In this document: positions 25,416 to 35,233 of the stretch, in pieces
Numbering within the stretch: position 1 is the stretch's first letter
Layout of the letters: the number at the start of each line of letters is the position of its first letter
Source of the DNA: Leptospira harrisiae
Lineage (GTDB): Bacteria; Spirochaetota; Leptospiria; Leptospirales; Leptospiraceae
Length of the DNA: 64,000 nt
Assembly (NCBI RefSeq): GCF_002811945.1
Contig: NZ_NPDX01000001.1
Span: 1,806,501-1,870,500, forward strand
Direction: 5' to 3'
The notes under the pieces: model-generated
What the model was told of the DNA's origin: nothing
What the model saw: only the letters and a program-made list of their open reading frames with translations
The model's database searches: none
Program-made: the position numbers and the translations under genes

Positions 25416-26699
25416 TTAGATTGAATAGCCATCGGGGACAGCCGTATGTCTCGGCACCACGATGATCCCCTCTCGAATCCGTATGTATTCATCTTCGTAT
25501 TCCTGGAGATTTTGCTCATTTAACAGACGCACGTTGGCTCCTATAGCGCAATCTTTATCGACAATTGTCCGTCGTATTTCGCAGTTAGGCCCGATTCCAA
25601 TGGGGATCTTCCCTGACTTACGGTCAAAATACCCATAGTGGTCCAGACCCATAATGATGGAATCGTAGATCTTGGTTCCTGAAGCAATGAGCTGACGGAC
25701 TCCGATGATAGACCTATGTACTTCGCATTGATTTAAGATGGTTCCTTCGGAAATAAGGGCCTGGTTCACCACTGCTTGGATGATTTTGGAAGGAGGTAGA
25801 GCTCTTGCCCTCGTATAAATGGGAGTTTTTTCCAAGTATAAATTGAACTTTGGGATATGATCGGTTAACATCAAATTGGCTTCGTAAAAGGCTTTGATGG
25901 TTCCAATGTCTTCCCAATAACCGTCGTAAGTATATGCTTTGACCTTTCTTTCTCTGATGGCTTTCGGTAAAATTTCTTTGCCGAAGTCAGCCATATTGCG
26001 ATCTTCTAATACATCAATGAGAGTGGATGTGTTAAAAATATAAATCCCCATATTCGCAAGGAAGTTACCATTCTTTGTACGACAAGTTTCTACTTGGGAT
26101 ATTTCTTGTGGTTTTTCAATGAATTCTTGGATAAACCCACCCACTCCTGATTTAACAATCCCTAATCCATAAATTTGGTCTTCAGGTATGGCGTTCGTGG
26201 CCACAGAAATTTCTGTTTCCGGATCCATCAGATGGCTCTGCATAAAATCAGCAAGATCCATATTGTAAAGTTGGTCACCTGAGAGAATGAGAACGTATTT
26301 CGGTTTCTGTTCTCTGATATAAGGCAGAACTTTTCTTACGGCATCGGCCGTTCCTTCAAACCAATTGGCACTGGATACAGTTTGTTCGGCAGCTATGATT
26401 TCGACAAAACTCTTTTGGTGGATATTATTGGTAGCATAAGTTCGATTGATATGCCGGTTGAGTGAATAGGAATTAAACTGGGTAAGGATGAATATCTTTT
26501 CAAAACCACTGTTAAGTGAATTAGAAATGGGAATGTCAATGAGTCTATATTTGCCGCCAAAACTAACGGCAGGTTTGGATCTTTTTTCTGTTAGAGGTAA
26601 TAAACGAGTTCCTTTTCCCCCACCTAAGATGATGGTCAATACTTCATCTTTTTTGAGAATGAAGTCCACACAATCAATAGAGTCTTCTTGAAATCGCAT
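25416..26699 (-). CDS. glgC: Glucose-1-phosphate adenylyltransferase
   Basis: 427 residues, single-gene bacterial ADP-glucose pyrophosphorylase. N-terminal nucleotidyltransferase motif ILGGGKGTRLLPLTEKRSKPAVSFGG, substrate loops GTADAVRKVLPYI and LSGDQLYNMD, and the C-terminal left-handed beta-helix with IGIGPNCEIRRTIVDKDCAIG. It makes ADP-glucose for glycogen or trehalose. No other glg genes are adjacent. ATG is preceded by a purine-rich GGGAAGG. Confidence 0.95.
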   Translation of the reverse strand: MRFQEDSIDCVDFILKKDEVLTIILGGGKGTRLLPLTEKRSKPAVSFGGKYRLIDIPISNSLNSGFEKIFILTQFNSYSLNRHINRTYATNNIHQKSFVEIIAAEQTVSSANWFEGTADAVRKVLPYIREQKPKYVLILSGDQLYNMDLADFMQSHLMDPETEISVATNAIPEDQIYGLGIVKSGVGGFIQEFIEKPQEISQVETCRTKNGNFLANMGIYIFNTSTLIDVLEDRNMADFGKEILPKAIRERKVKAYTYDGYWEDIGTIKAFYEANLMLTDHIPKFNLYLEKTPIYTRARALPPSKIIQAVVNQALISEGTILNQCEVHRSIIGVRQLIASGTKIYDSIIMGLDHYGYFDRKSGKIPIGIGPNCEIRRTIVDKDCAIGANVRLLNEQNLQEYEDEYIRIREGIIVVPRHTAVPDGYSI

Positions 26700-26753
26700 A
26701 CCTTCCCTTGTAATTCCATTGGACGAAAAAGCAAGAAAAGGTTAAAAAGATTT

Positions 26754-27401
26754 CTATTTTTTTAAAAGTGCCTCTAAGATTTGTTTTCCATCCATCTTTC
26801 CCGTGTATGGATTTACGGCTCTTTCGGGATGGGGCATCATTCCTAGAACGTTTCCATTTTCATTACAAATTCCAGCAATATCATGTAGGGAACCATTGGG
26901 ATTTTGTTTGTAACGGAAAACCACTTGGCCATTTTTTTCTAATCGTTCTAAAGTGTCGGTATCTGCAAAGTAAGCTCCTTCCCCATGTGCAATAGGAATC
27001 GAAAGTGTACCTTGGATATCTTTTGCAATTTGGTTTTCACAAACAGGAACCAAATCTACATCTTTACAAATGTATTTTAATGTTCTGTTATGTAGGAGTG
27101 CCCCAGGAAGGAGTCCAGATTCGGTAAGGATTTGAAATCCATTACAAACTCCTAAAACCTTTCCCCCTTTGTTGGCATAACTCACAACGGATTCCATAGC
27201 ATTTGAAAACTTTGCCATAGCCCCGCAACGTAAATAATCACCAAAAGAGAATCCACCGGGAAGAACAACCAAATCAGGAAGGTCGGTAAAGGAATCTTTG
27301 TACCAAGTATAATCTACCTTGGCTCCAAATTCAGATTCGAGAACTGTTCCCACATCTTTATCACAATTGGATCCAGGAAAGGTAACCACTCGGACCTTCA
27401 T
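26754..27401 (-). CDS. purQ: FGAM synthase, glutaminase subunit PurQ
   Basis: 215 residues, class I glutamine amidotransferase subunit of phosphoribosylformylglycinamidine synthase. Opening VVTFPGSNCDKD, FGDYLRCGAMA, nucleophile Cys in GVCNGFQIL and catalytic His-Glu in MPHPERAV. It delivers ammonia to PurL together with PurS. It overlaps purS by 4 bases (ATGA); purL is not within the window. Last gene of the ccm-pur unit. Confidence 0.96.
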   Translation of the reverse strand: MKVRVVTFPGSNCDKDVGTVLESEFGAKVDYTWYKDSFTDLPDLVVLPGGFSFGDYLRCGAMAKFSNAMESVVSYANKGGKVLGVCNGFQILTESGLLPGALLHNRTLKYICKDVDLVPVCENQIAKDIQGTLSIPIAHGEGAYFADTDTLERLEKNGQVVFRYKQNPNGSLHDIAGICNENGNVLGMMPHPERAVNPYTGKMDGKQILEALLKK

Positions 27402-27646
27402 ACTTTCTCCACAACCAACCGGTACGTTTCAATGACTTGGTTCACAAGAACAGATTCACAAATTTCTTTTGCAAGTGTTTCTGCCTCGGCCTGTGATCCG
27501 GCATTTATTTTCATTTCAATGTATTTTCCCACTCGGAGGTCGGAAACAGAGTTTTTCCCTTGGTCATGAAGGGTACGGAGAACGGTTTGGCCTTGGGGAT
27601 CAAGAACCGATTCTTTGAGAGTAACGTTTATTTTTGCGACAAACAT
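27398..27646 (-). CDS. purS: FGAM synthase subunit PurS
   Basis: 82 residues; small PurS subunit with [18 protein letters not shown], the [11 protein letters not shown] segment and [15 protein letters not shown]. It bridges PurQ and PurL in the small-PurL type FGAM synthase, so PurL here should be the short form. It overlaps purC by 19 bases and purQ by 4. Confidence 0.94.
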   Translation of the reverse strand: MFVAKINVTLKESVLDPQGQTVLRTLHDQGKNSVSDLRVGKYIEMKINAGSQAEAETLAKEICESVLVNQVIETYRLVVEKV

Positions 27647-28485
27647 AGCGTGATTTTATCTTCCAATTCCAAGTATTTTTTACGTAGTTCTAGGATCAAG
27701 GATTCGGGCAATGCAGGAGGTGGAGGATTTTTGTCCCAATCTGTTGATTCGAGCCAATTCCTGAGAATTTGTTTATCAAAACTGGCAGGAGTTTTGCCTA
27801 GTTCATAAGTGGAGCCGTCCCAATACCGTGATGAATCCGGGGTGAGAATTTCATCGATTAAGATTGGATTTCCATCAATTAAACCAAATTCAAATTTGGT
27901 ATCACAAAGTAGAATTCCTTTGTTTGCCATTTGTTTGTGGGCTGTCTTGTACAAATGAAGAGAAAGGTTTTTTAATTTTAAAAAAAGCTCTTCTCCCACT
28001 TCTCTTTCCATGGTGGATTCACTTACATTTTCATCGTGCCCGGAATCATTTTTCCTAGCTGGTGTAAAGATAGGTGTTTCAAATTGATGCGATTCGAGAA
28101 GGCCTTTGGGATAAGGAACATGGGCAATGGTTCCATCTGTTTTGTATTCCTTCCATGCAGAACCTGTTAAATAACCACGAACCACACATTCAAAATCTAT
28201 TCTTTTGGCTTTTTTAACAAGAACCGAACGATCCCTTAGAGATTCCTCATTTTGAAAGGGAGTTGGAAATTTAGAAACATCATCAGTGATCAAATGATTT
28301 GGTATTTCTGGGAACTGTCGAAACCAGGCAGTAGAAATTCGTGTGAGTATTTTACCTTTGTCAGGAACAGGTTCTTCGAAAACTACATCAAATGCTGAAA
28401 TTCGATCTGTTGCTACAAGGAGAAGGGAATCTCCCAAATCATATACGTCTCTTACTTTCCCTTTATAACTAGGAACTGGAATCAT
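27628..28485 (-). CDS. purC: SAICAR synthetase
   Basis: 285 residues. [27 protein letters not shown] is the ATP/N-terminal block. The SAICAR synthetase signature is in [14 protein letters not shown], with [16 protein letters not shown] mid-protein. It joins aspartate to CAIR in purine synthesis. The ATG at 28485 overlaps the stop of the preceding phosphatase gene (ATGA); an upstream GTG is less likely. Length matches eukaryote/spirochaete-type longer PurC rather than the 237-residue E. coli type. Confidence 0.95.
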   Translation of the reverse strand: MIPVPSYKGKVRDVYDLGDSLLLVATDRISAFDVVFEEPVPDKGKILTRISTAWFRQFPEIPNHLITDDVSKFPTPFQNEESLRDRSVLVKKAKRIDFECVVRGYLTGSAWKEYKTDGTIAHVPYPKGLLESHQFETPIFTPARKNDSGHDENVSESTMEREVGEELFLKLKNLSLHLYKTAHKQMANKGILLCDTKFEFGLIDGNPILIDEILTPDSSRYWDGSTYELGKTPASFDKQILRNWLESTDWDKNPPPPALPESLILELRKKYLELEDKITLCLSQK

Positions 28486-29609
28486 AATTGAATACACACC
28501 ATTGCCATATCATCACTCGGAGTGGAGGCACCACAAAAATCCAATATTTTACTTTGTACGGTCTGTAAAATATCGGTTCCCGACAAAACTGATTTATGAA
28601 AAATTTCCTTCATCCCATCTTCTGTAATGTATTCGGACTTCGGATTCATAGCTTCACTTGCGCCATCGGTATACATAAAGAACAAAGATCCTGGCTTTAA
28701 TTGCACCGATTGTACTTCGTCAGTAGCTGCAAAATTAATTCCCATAATCATGGGACTCATCCCTTTTAAAAATTTTGTTTCTCCATCCATATAAACAATG
28801 GGTGCAGGATGGCCACCATTGATATATGATAGATTTAAATCCTGATTTATGATCGCATAACAAAAAGTAATGGCGTAGTCCTCTGGTAAAACTAACTCCA
28901 TATTTTTTCTTAGATGAGCCACTCGTTCCCTTAAATCCATAGTTGAAACTAAGTTGAATAATTGCATTTTGAACATTGCTCCGATTAACGCAGCACTCGG
29001 ACCGTGCCCAGAACAATCAGCAATGACAATATGAAGTTTTTTTTCTTCAATCCAAGAATCGACAAAGTCTCCCCCAATTTGTAAATATGGGTGAAATAAT
29101 GTTTGGGCTTTGATCCCGTTCCAAATAAAACTTTTTTCAGGAATGAGTTGGTCTTGGACTCGCCTTGCGGTCTGTAATTCTTTTTCGTATTTACTCTTTT
29201 GTCTGTACAACTCGTCCTGTAAATCTTTCAATCTGATGACAGAATGGATTTTTGCCACAAGTTCCCTTTTATTAAAGGGTTTGTTGATAAAATCGTCTCC
29301 ACCATTTTTCATGGCTTCTTGAAATCCCACATCCCGTTCGATAGAAGTAATAAAAAGAATTGGAAGAAGTTTGAATTGGTCCATAGTCCGTAGTTCACGA
29401 CAAAAAGAAAATCCGTCCTGAACGGGCATATTTACATCTAACAGAAGTGTATCGATAGCTGTGTTTAGTAATACCAAACGTGCCTCTTCTGCAGAATAGG
29501 CAGTGTAAGTTTTAAAACCCTCTTGTTGTAAAAGGTATTTCAAAAGTTCCACATTTTCGGGAACATCATCTACGATGAGAATGGTATGAGTAGAATCTAC
29601 TTTTGGCAT
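28482..29609 (-). CDS. Response regulator with PP2C/SpoIIE phosphatase output
   Basis: 375 residues. The receiver domain (about 8-125) has acidic pair VDD at 13-15, phosphoacceptor Asp58 in [12 protein letters not shown] and the conserved Lys in [11 protein letters not shown] short coiled coil ([20 protein letters not shown]) follows, then a PPM/SpoIIE phosphatase domain (about 160-375) with metal Asp in [36 protein letters not shown] and [10 protein letters not shown]. Such RsbU-type proteins dephosphorylate anti-sigma antagonists. The start codon is 3 bases after the ccmC stop, and the stop overlaps purC. Confidence 0.94.
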   Translation of the reverse strand: MPKVDSTHTILIVDDVPENVELLKYLLQQEGFKTYTAYSAEEARLVLLNTAIDTLLLDVNMPVQDGFSFCRELRTMDQFKLLPILFITSIERDVGFQEAMKNGGDDFINKPFNKRELVAKIHSVIRLKDLQDELYRQKSKYEKELQTARRVQDQLIPEKSFIWNGIKAQTLFHPYLQIGGDFVDSWIEEKKLHIVIADCSGHGPSAALIGAMFKMQLFNLVSTMDLRERVAHLRKNMELVLPEDYAITFCYAIINQDLNLSYINGGHPAPIVYMDGETKFLKGMSPMIMGINFAATDEVQSVQLKPGSLFFMYTDGASEAMNPKSEYITEDGMKEIFHKSVLSGTDILQTVQSKILDFCGASTPSDDMAMVCIQL

Positions 29610-29612
29610 GGT

Positions 29613-30329
29613 TTAATCCAGTTCCGATTTCAGTTTGGATCTAATATCTTGGATTTTTTCACTACGGTTGGAAACAAGAAAAAGGAAAAGAAATAGAAAG
29701 TGGAAGGCAATCACCCCAAGCCACATACTGAGTTTCATATCAGAATCCATCCCTCCCTTTCCAAGAACACTACCAGGATGGTTTCCAGGGTTTTCGATCC
29801 AACGAATGGCTCCCCAAGTCAGGATCGCACTGACCGCACAAAGGACAGATAAATAGGCTGAAAGTATGGCTTTTTTGGTTTTGTTAGGAACTAAATAACG
29901 AAAGATAAAATAACTAACCAAGGAAATACAAAGGATAAAAAAAGACTGCAACCTAGCATCCGTTTTGTCCCAAGGAACCCCCCAGGCACTATAGGCCCAA
30001 ATGGGACCAGAAAACAAAACTCCAACGGCAAACAAAAAAGAAAGTTGGTTTGCTGTAAAAGCAAAGCGATCCCAAATTAGGTTCCTGGTAAAAAGAAAAA
30101 TTAAGGAAAAAACAAAAGAAAGAATTGGGCCATATAACGCAACCCAGGCGACAGGTACATGTAAATAAAAAATTCTGTGGCTTAAACCTTGCTCCAAAAT
30201 GACGTTAGGATACACTAACGAAAAGAAAACGGCAAAGACAAGCGTGGCAGAAACAACGAGATAAAAACCGATGTCAAAAACAGGGTGGAATATCCGAATC
30301 TTACGTTCCATTTTATTCCAGATTTTCAA
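29613..30329 (-). CDS. ccmC: Heme exporter / cytochrome c assembly protein CcmC-like
   Basis: 238 residues with six predicted membrane helices. CcmC features: [15 protein letters not shown] (periplasmic His), and the tryptophan-rich heme-handling motif near [23 protein letters not shown], a divergent WGxxWxWD. It belongs to the CcmC/CcsA heme-handling family. It follows ccmB after 33 bases, and no ccmE/F/H genes are nearby. Confidence 0.88.
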   Translation of the reverse strand: MKIWNKMERKIRIFHPVFDIGFYLVVSATLVFAVFFSLVYPNVILEQGLSHRIFYLHVPVAWVALYGPILSFVFSLIFLFTRNLIWDRFAFTANQLSFLFAVGVLFSGPIWAYSAWGVPWDKTDARLQSFFILCISLVSYFIFRYLVPNKTKKAILSAYLSVLCAVSAILTWGAIRWIENPGNHPGSVLGKGGMDSDMKLSMWLGVIAFHFLFLFLFLVSNRSEKIQDIRSKLKSELD

Positions 30330-30362
30330 AGATGGAAAGAAATTCTAGGAGAAAACAAATCC

Positions 30363-31019
30363 TCAGTGCTCATTCTTTAGAATCTCAATCATCACCGAAC
30401 CAAGAGTTGCATAAAAAATCATAAAAAACAAAAGAAGGCCCACTGAAGGTAGGTAAAACCCTGGTTCCAGCCAGTACCGGTGTTCCGCCTCCAACCCAAA
30501 AAGAAAGAGCGGAATAGAAAACGGAAGTTGCAATAAGGGAATGATGATTTCCTTCAAACGACTCTCAAAAGCAATGAGTCCAAGTGACACTCCAAGAAAG
30601 ACCAAACAGCCACTGCCTAGGTTTGCAAAAAGCCATTCTCCCCAATACCGGTCGATACTCATGTTTTGAAAGAAAACGGAAAGGACAAGGACTAGTGCTC
30701 CATTCACAAGGATGGTGCAAAACCAAATAGCAAAGGATTTGGCTAAATATAGGGAGATAGGACTGACAAAAGAGAGACTTGCTTCCCAACCCATCGATTC
30801 TCTCTCTTCCCAAAGGCTTTGACTTACAATGACAAAGTTAAGGATAAAGATAATAGCCCATTTGATTCCCCGGACACTTCGTTCTGATAACATTTCGTTC
30901 ACTTCGATGGAAGTGTAGAATATAAAAACCACAGAAACACTTAAAGTAAAAAGGGAAACGACCCCACCAAGAGAGCGGCCAATCAGGTAAAATTCTTTTT
31001 TAAGTAAGGTGAGTAACAA
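30363..31019 (-). CDS. ccmB: Heme exporter permease CcmB-like
   Basis: 218 residues, about six membrane helices. Start LTLLKKEFYLIGRSLGGVVSLFTLSV, then helices through the FLGVSLGLIAFESRLKEIIIPLL region and LLQLPFSIPLFLFG match the CcmB family. The TTG at 31019 is chosen because a strong GGGAGG lies 5 bases upstream. It overlaps ccmA by 20 bases, giving ccmA-ccmB translational coupling. Confidence 0.85.
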   Translation of the reverse strand: MLLTLLKKEFYLIGRSLGGVVSLFTLSVSVVFIFYTSIEVNEMLSERSVRGIKWAIIFILNFVIVSQSLWEERESMGWEASLSFVSPISLYLAKSFAIWFCTILVNGALVLVLSVFFQNMSIDRYWGEWLFANLGSGCLVFLGVSLGLIAFESRLKEIIIPLLQLPFSIPLFLFGLEAEHRYWLEPGFYLPSVGLLLFFMIFYATLGSVMIEILKNEH

Positions 31020-31620
31020 ACACACCTCCCTTCTCAATTTGTAATTGAGATGTACATTCTAATTCGTTGGGAATGGAATGGAGAACCGCCAATATCAATC
31101 TTGATTTTGATTCTTCATTCAAAAGAGCACTGAGAATTTTCGAAGAATCAGCGTCTAACCCGGTATAGGGTTCGTCAAACAAAATTACATCAGCAGAAGA
31201 AAGCAAAACACGAAGGATGGCTGCTTTTTGTTTCATTCCACGCGAAAATGTATGAATGGGATCCCAAATCCGCTTTTGTAAACGGAAGGATTCTAATAGA
31301 TGTTTTTTTTTGGAGAGATCTAAAGGACGCCCATCTAACTTAGCAAAATATTCTAAATTTTCCTCTAAACTTAAGGAAGAATAAAAACCCAATTCATGAC
31401 CAAGATAACTTAGTTTTTTTTTGCCTTGGGTCCAAGTCCATTTGGGAGAAGAGAGAGAATGGTGGTAGATTTCTTTTAGGAGTGTGGATTTACCGGCCCC
31501 ATTTTCACCGAGTACAGCCACAAGTCCTGTCTCAAAAAAAGAAAGATAAATCTCTTTCAGTAAGACCTTTTCGCCGACAGTAATAGTAAGCGCTTTTGTT
31601 TCCAAAAGGGTTTGGTTCAT
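31000..31620 (-). CDS. ccmA: Cytochrome c biogenesis ATP-binding protein CcmA-like
   Basis: 206-residue short ABC ATPase. Walker A GENGAGKSTLL, CcmA-like YLGHELGFYSSLSLEENLEYF, signature FSRGMKQKAAILR, Walker B VILFDEPYTGLD. The small size without an extension fits CcmA. Its start codon is only 8 bases from the start of the divergent TPR gene, so its promoter must lie in that gene's coding region. First gene of ccmABC-phosphatase-purCSQ. Confidence 0.88.
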   Translation of the reverse strand: MNQTLLETKALTITVGEKVLLKEIYLSFFETGLVAVLGENGAGKSTLLKEIYHHSLSSPKWTWTQGKKKLSYLGHELGFYSSLSLEENLEYFAKLDGRPLDLSKKKHLLESFRLQKRIWDPIHTFSRGMKQKAAILRVLLSSADVILFDEPYTGLDADSSKILSALLNEESKSRLILAVLHSIPNELECTSQLQIEKGGVFVTHLT

Positions 31621-31628
31621 TCTACACC

Positions 31629-32645
31629 ATGTTCTTCCGTAGCTTCAGTCTCGCACTTCTGTTTTTATTTCCCAGTCTAGTTTGGGGACAAAAACTGATT
31701 GGAAACCAGGAATATCCAGAAATCCTTTGGGGCAAAGACCAAGAATTTGATACCTCTGATTTTCCGAATGGATCTTTTGTTCACCAAAAAGATGACTTCA
31801 TTCTTGCCAGGGGAAAACTATTCCAAGGAGAACCTCCCAAATCAAATGGAAGTTTTACTTTTGAATCAGAAACCATAACTAATTCCGGAAAATGGAATAA
31901 CGATACCATAGAACTTTTGCTTTCAGGAAAACCTAACGCCCGCCTCCAAGCCATCAAACGTTTGGAAGCTGGGATTCGGTTTGATCCTCAGTTTTTTCCT
32001 TTTCGTTACAATTTAGGAAGATTGTATTCACTTGAAATGAAATATGAAAAAGCCCTCGTGGAATTTGAATATGCCAAAGCAGAAATGCCCGATTACTTTA
32101 AAACTTACCTCCACATTGCAATTCTTTCCGAAATCACTCGCCAAGTATATTATGCAATCATGAATTACAAATTAGCAGTAGAAAAAAATCCATATGATAC
32201 GGAAGCACTGATTCGTTTGGCTGATCATTATTTGGCAACAGGATTAAAAAACAGAGCACTCCTCTATCTAAACAAAGCCCTGAAGATTGAAGAAGAAAGT
32301 CCAAATGTAAAATTAGGATTTGCTAGACTTGAAATGGAAAAGGGAAACTTTCATATTGCTTATAAAATTTTTAATCGCACTACTCTTACAACAGCAGAAG
32401 GAAAACCAAAACCTTACGATAAAAAATTCCATTATTATTTTGCTGAAACTGCTTCCAAAGTTACAGATTATGAAACTGCTGAAGAAGAATATACAAAGAT
32501 GCTTAGTTTTACCAATGATCCATTTTTTGCCACTGTATCTTCAAAAGTAATCGCAAGAAGGCGTGACATTGCGAAAAAATTTGCAGAAGCAAAACGAACT
32601 CAATTGGATGATTCGGAGGAAGAAACAACACCGCCAAACGAATGA
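31629..32645 (+). CDS. Secreted TPR-repeat protein
   Basis: 338 residues. N-terminal signal peptide (FFRSFSLALLFLFPSLVWG-Q) implies export. From about residue 110 there are several TPR-like repeats: FRYNLGRLYSLEMKYEKALVEFEYAKA, YAIMNYKLAVEKNPYDTEAL, DHYLATGLKNRALLYLNKAL and EEYTKMLSFTNDPFF. They form a protein-interaction scaffold. The ATG at 31629 is chosen over an upstream in-frame start that would precede the signal peptide. The 3' end overlaps the convergent ABC gene by 46 bases. No known partner. Confidence 0.82.
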   Translation: MFFRSFSLALLFLFPSLVWGQKLIGNQEYPEILWGKDQEFDTSDFPNGSFVHQKDDFILARGKLFQGEPPKSNGSFTFESETITNSGKWNNDTIELLLSGKPNARLQAIKRLEAGIRFDPQFFPFRYNLGRLYSLEMKYEKALVEFEYAKAEMPDYFKTYLHIAILSEITRQVYYAIMNYKLAVEKNPYDTEALIRLADHYLATGLKNRALLYLNKALKIEEESPNVKLGFARLEMEKGNFHIAYKIFNRTTLTTAEGKPKPYDKKFHYYFAETASKVTDYETAEEEYTKMLSFTNDPFFATVSSKVIARRRDIAKKFAEAKRTQLDDSEEETTPPNE

Positions 32646-33388
32646 TTTCTTGCTTCCATTAAGCTTTGTAATAATTCAGATTTTGGGTTTGTTAGAATTT
32701 CCTTAGTTCTACCAAATTCAACAATTTCGCCGCCATCAAGTACAAAAATCCGATCACACATATAAGATAAAAATCCCAAATCATGAGAGACAATGAACAT
32801 ACCCAACTTTTCTGTTTGGTTCATTTGTTTGAGTTCTTCTGCTATTTTCTTTTGGACTAGGACATCGAGAGCAGTGACTGGTTCATCCAAAAGCAAATAT
32901 TCGGGATCCATAAGTAAGGCTCTTAAAATTGCAAATCTCTGTAGTTGACCACCACTTAACTCTTGTTTTGTTTTTACTAACAATTCTTCTGGCAATTCAA
33001 ATCGATTACAAAATGTTTTTATCCGATCCCACTCTTGCCTTTTGGTTTCTTCCTTTAAAAAAAAGTGGTTTTTAATTCGTATCGGTTCAAGAAGTAATTC
33101 TTTCATCGTACCTAGATGGGAAAAACTTCCGTGTGGGTCTTGAAAAACTGGTTGGAGTTTTGGATTCTTCCGGTTGGGTAATTCCTTTTCTTTCCAAAAG
33201 AGATTGCCACTCCACTGGTATCCATCAGTTTCACCAAGTAGTCCCAAGGCCAATCGAAACAAGGTCGATTTTCCAGATCCTGATTTTCCAATTAAACCCG
33301 TGATTTCATTCGGTTTTGCTTCTAAATGGATATTCTTTAAAAGAGGACGGCCACCCACTTTTACAGATATATTTTTAAGAGCAAACAT
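32600..33388 (-). CDS. Orphan ABC transporter ATP-binding protein (dipeptide/nickel type)
   Basis: 262 residues. Walker A GKSGSGKSTLFRLALG, Q-loop PVFQDPHGSFSHLG, signature LSGGQLQRFAIL, Walker B LLLDEPVTALDVLVQKK and VSHDLGFLSYMCDRIFVLDGG. The QDP.GS and DVLVQ elements match the DppD/DppF/NikE peptide-nickel branch. No permease or binding-protein gene is adjacent, so it must work with partners elsewhere. Start chosen at ATG with GGAG 8 bases upstream. Tail overlap with the TPR gene. Confidence 0.87.
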   Translation of the reverse strand: MFALKNISVKVGGRPLLKNIHLEAKPNEITGLIGKSGSGKSTLFRLALGLLGETDGYQWSGNLFWKEKELPNRKNPKLQPVFQDPHGSFSHLGTMKELLLEPIRIKNHFFLKEETKRQEWDRIKTFCNRFELPEELLVKTKQELSGGQLQRFAILRALLMDPEYLLLDEPVTALDVLVQKKIAEELKQMNQTEKLGMFIVSHDLGFLSYMCDRIFVLDGGEIVEFGRTKEILTNPKSELLQSLMEARNHSFGGVVSSSESSN

Positions 33389-33459
33389 CAGATTCACTCC
33401 ATAAAATCATTGCGTTTCTCATTTTTACTCGGAAGTTAAATGAGTAGGAGAATTGGGAA

Positions 33460-34359
33460 TTGGAACATATAAAAATCACAGAAGTGGGACCAAGAGACGG
33501 ATTACAAAACGAAAAAACCATTCTCTCCACTCAGGATAAATTCGAATTCGTATCTCGTCTAGTAGAAAGCGGTGTAAAACAAATGGAACTCACGTCCTTT
33601 GTGCGTAAAGATCGAATCCCGCAAATGGGAGATGCCATAGACCTCTCTAAACTTGTCCTTCCCAAATATCACAACCAAGTGCAATTTTCTTCTCTCACAC
33701 CCAATGCCAAGGGATATGAAGGTGCCAAGGAAGCCGGTTTTTCTGAAGTCGCAGTGTTTACAGCAACCTCAGAAACGTTTACTAAAAGAAATATCAATAT
33801 GTCCATTGAAGAGAGCTTAAATTTTTTTAAACCCATCTTCACCCAAGCAAAATCAGATGGAATCAAAGTAAGAGGATACATCTCTACAGTGATCGCCTGC
33901 CCTTATGAAGGAAAATTAAAACCAGAAAAAACACTTGAAATCGCAGAACGACTGCTAGATTCAGGCGCTTACGAAATTTCTTTAGGAGAAACAATTGGTG
34001 TAGCCGTTCCATCGGAAGTTGAAACTCTATTAGAAGTCCTTTTGAAAAAGATTCCAAAAACTTATTTTGCAGGACACTTCCATGATACTTATGGAATGGC
34101 CATAGCGAACACAAAACAAGCACTCAACATGGGCATTCGTAGTTTTGATAGTTCTGCGGGTGGACTCGGCGGATGTCCTTATGCGAAGGGGGCCGCAGGA
34201 AATGTAGCCACTGAGGACTTAGTGTATTTTCTCCATAGAGAAGGTTACCAAACCGGAATCCAATTGGATTCACTCATTTCTGCCAGTCGGTTTATGGAAG
34301 AAAAAATCGGAAGGAAACTCACTTCCAGAACCTATATTGCAATGAAGAATGTCGATTGA
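33460..34359 (+). CDS. mvaB: Hydroxymethylglutaryl-CoA lyase
   Basis: 299 residues, DRE-TIM family: EVGPRDGLQNEK (metal/catalytic Asp and Arg), VELTSFV-type strand (MELTSFVRKDRIPQM), AGHFHDTYGMA with metal His residues, and the C-terminal signature SAGGLGGCPYAKGAAGNVATED with the catalytic Cys. It cleaves HMG-CoA to acetoacetate and acetyl-CoA in leucine breakdown or ketone metabolism. TTG start with AGGAG 9 bases upstream. The stop overlaps the TIGR02757 start by 11 bases. Confidence 0.93.
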   Translation: MEHIKITEVGPRDGLQNEKTILSTQDKFEFVSRLVESGVKQMELTSFVRKDRIPQMGDAIDLSKLVLPKYHNQVQFSSLTPNAKGYEGAKEAGFSEVAVFTATSETFTKRNINMSIEESLNFFKPIFTQAKSDGIKVRGYISTVIACPYEGKLKPEKTLEIAERLLDSGAYEISLGETIGVAVPSEVETLLEVLLKKIPKTYFAGHFHDTYGMAIANTKQALNMGIRSFDSSAGGLGGCPYAKGAAGNVATEDLVYFLHREGYQTGIQLDSLISASRFMEEKIGRKLTSRTYIAMKNVD

Positions 34360-35233
34360 TTTAAAACTTCTCCACTCTAAGTTAGAAGATTTAAGAAATA
34401 AATACCGAAGTCTCAAGTATTTAGAAACTGACCCCATTTGTTTTCCAAAAGAATATAAGGATCCTCTTGATATCGAAGTGGTGTCTTTGATTGCCTGCCT
34501 CTTCGCCTACGGGAATGTCAAAAGTATACAAGGTTTTTTACGACCAATCATGGTTAGTCTTGGCCCATCTCCCTACGAAACCTTACGAACCAAAAACTCT
34601 CAGTTTCATGTTATGTTGGAAAGTCTGAATGTCTACCGGTTTCAAACCAAAAAGGACAACCAAATATTCTTTCAAACTCTTTCCCGAGTGGTTTCAGAGG
34701 CAAAAAAAAAGTCTCCGCTTTTTGAATCTCTGTTTTTGGATTTAGAGGGAAAATTTAAGGAAAACAATTCCTTATCTCGGTTCCAAAGCTATTGGGAAGA
34801 GGAATTAAAAAAAACAAGCGGTAAAAAAACTCTCTCCTATGGACTTCAATTTCTCATCGGTAAGTCGACATCCAAGTCTCCGAAAAAAAGATTATCCCTT
34901 TTCCTACGATGGATGGTAAGAGACTCATACCCCGATTTTGGTCTCTACAAAAAAATACATCCAAACCAAATCCCTTTTCCTTTGGATGTTCATATCCAAA
35001 AATTAATCCAAGTTTTGGGAATCACAACAAGGAAAAGTTTTGGAGTAAAGGAATCATATCTAACCCGGGAGTTTTTTAAACAACTCAACCCCACCGATCC
35101 TTTGTTATACGACTTTTACCTAACAAGAGTAGGAATCATTGAGAAGTGCACTTCTATTTATAAAACGGAAGTTTGCGAAACTTGTTATTTGAAGGAGGTT
35201 TGTTTGGTATTTGGTAGTGCCACGGGGAATTGA
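34349..35233 (+). CDS. TIGR02757 (DUF2400) family protein
   Basis: 294 residues of the TIGR02757 family, function unknown. Recognised by the opening DLKLLHSKLEDLRNKY and FPKEYKDPLDIEVVSLIACLFAYG, the middle FLRWMVRDSYPDFGLYK, and FPLDVHIQKLIQVLG. It ends with a Cys-rich tail (EKCTSIY, VCETCYLKEVC) like iron-sulfur binding ends of HhH-DNA glycosylases such as EndoIII, to which this family may be distantly related (inference). The last 22 bases lie antisense to the 3' end of tRNA-Glu. Confidence 0.88.
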   Translation: MSIDLKLLHSKLEDLRNKYRSLKYLETDPICFPKEYKDPLDIEVVSLIACLFAYGNVKSIQGFLRPIMVSLGPSPYETLRTKNSQFHVMLESLNVYRFQTKKDNQIFFQTLSRVVSEAKKKSPLFESLFLDLEGKFKENNSLSRFQSYWEEELKKTSGKKTLSYGLQFLIGKSTSKSPKKRLSLFLRWMVRDSYPDFGLYKKIHPNQIPFPLDVHIQKLIQVLGITTRKSFGVKESYLTREFFKQLNPTDPLLYDFYLTRVGIIEKCTSIYKTEVCETCYLKEVCLVFGSATGN

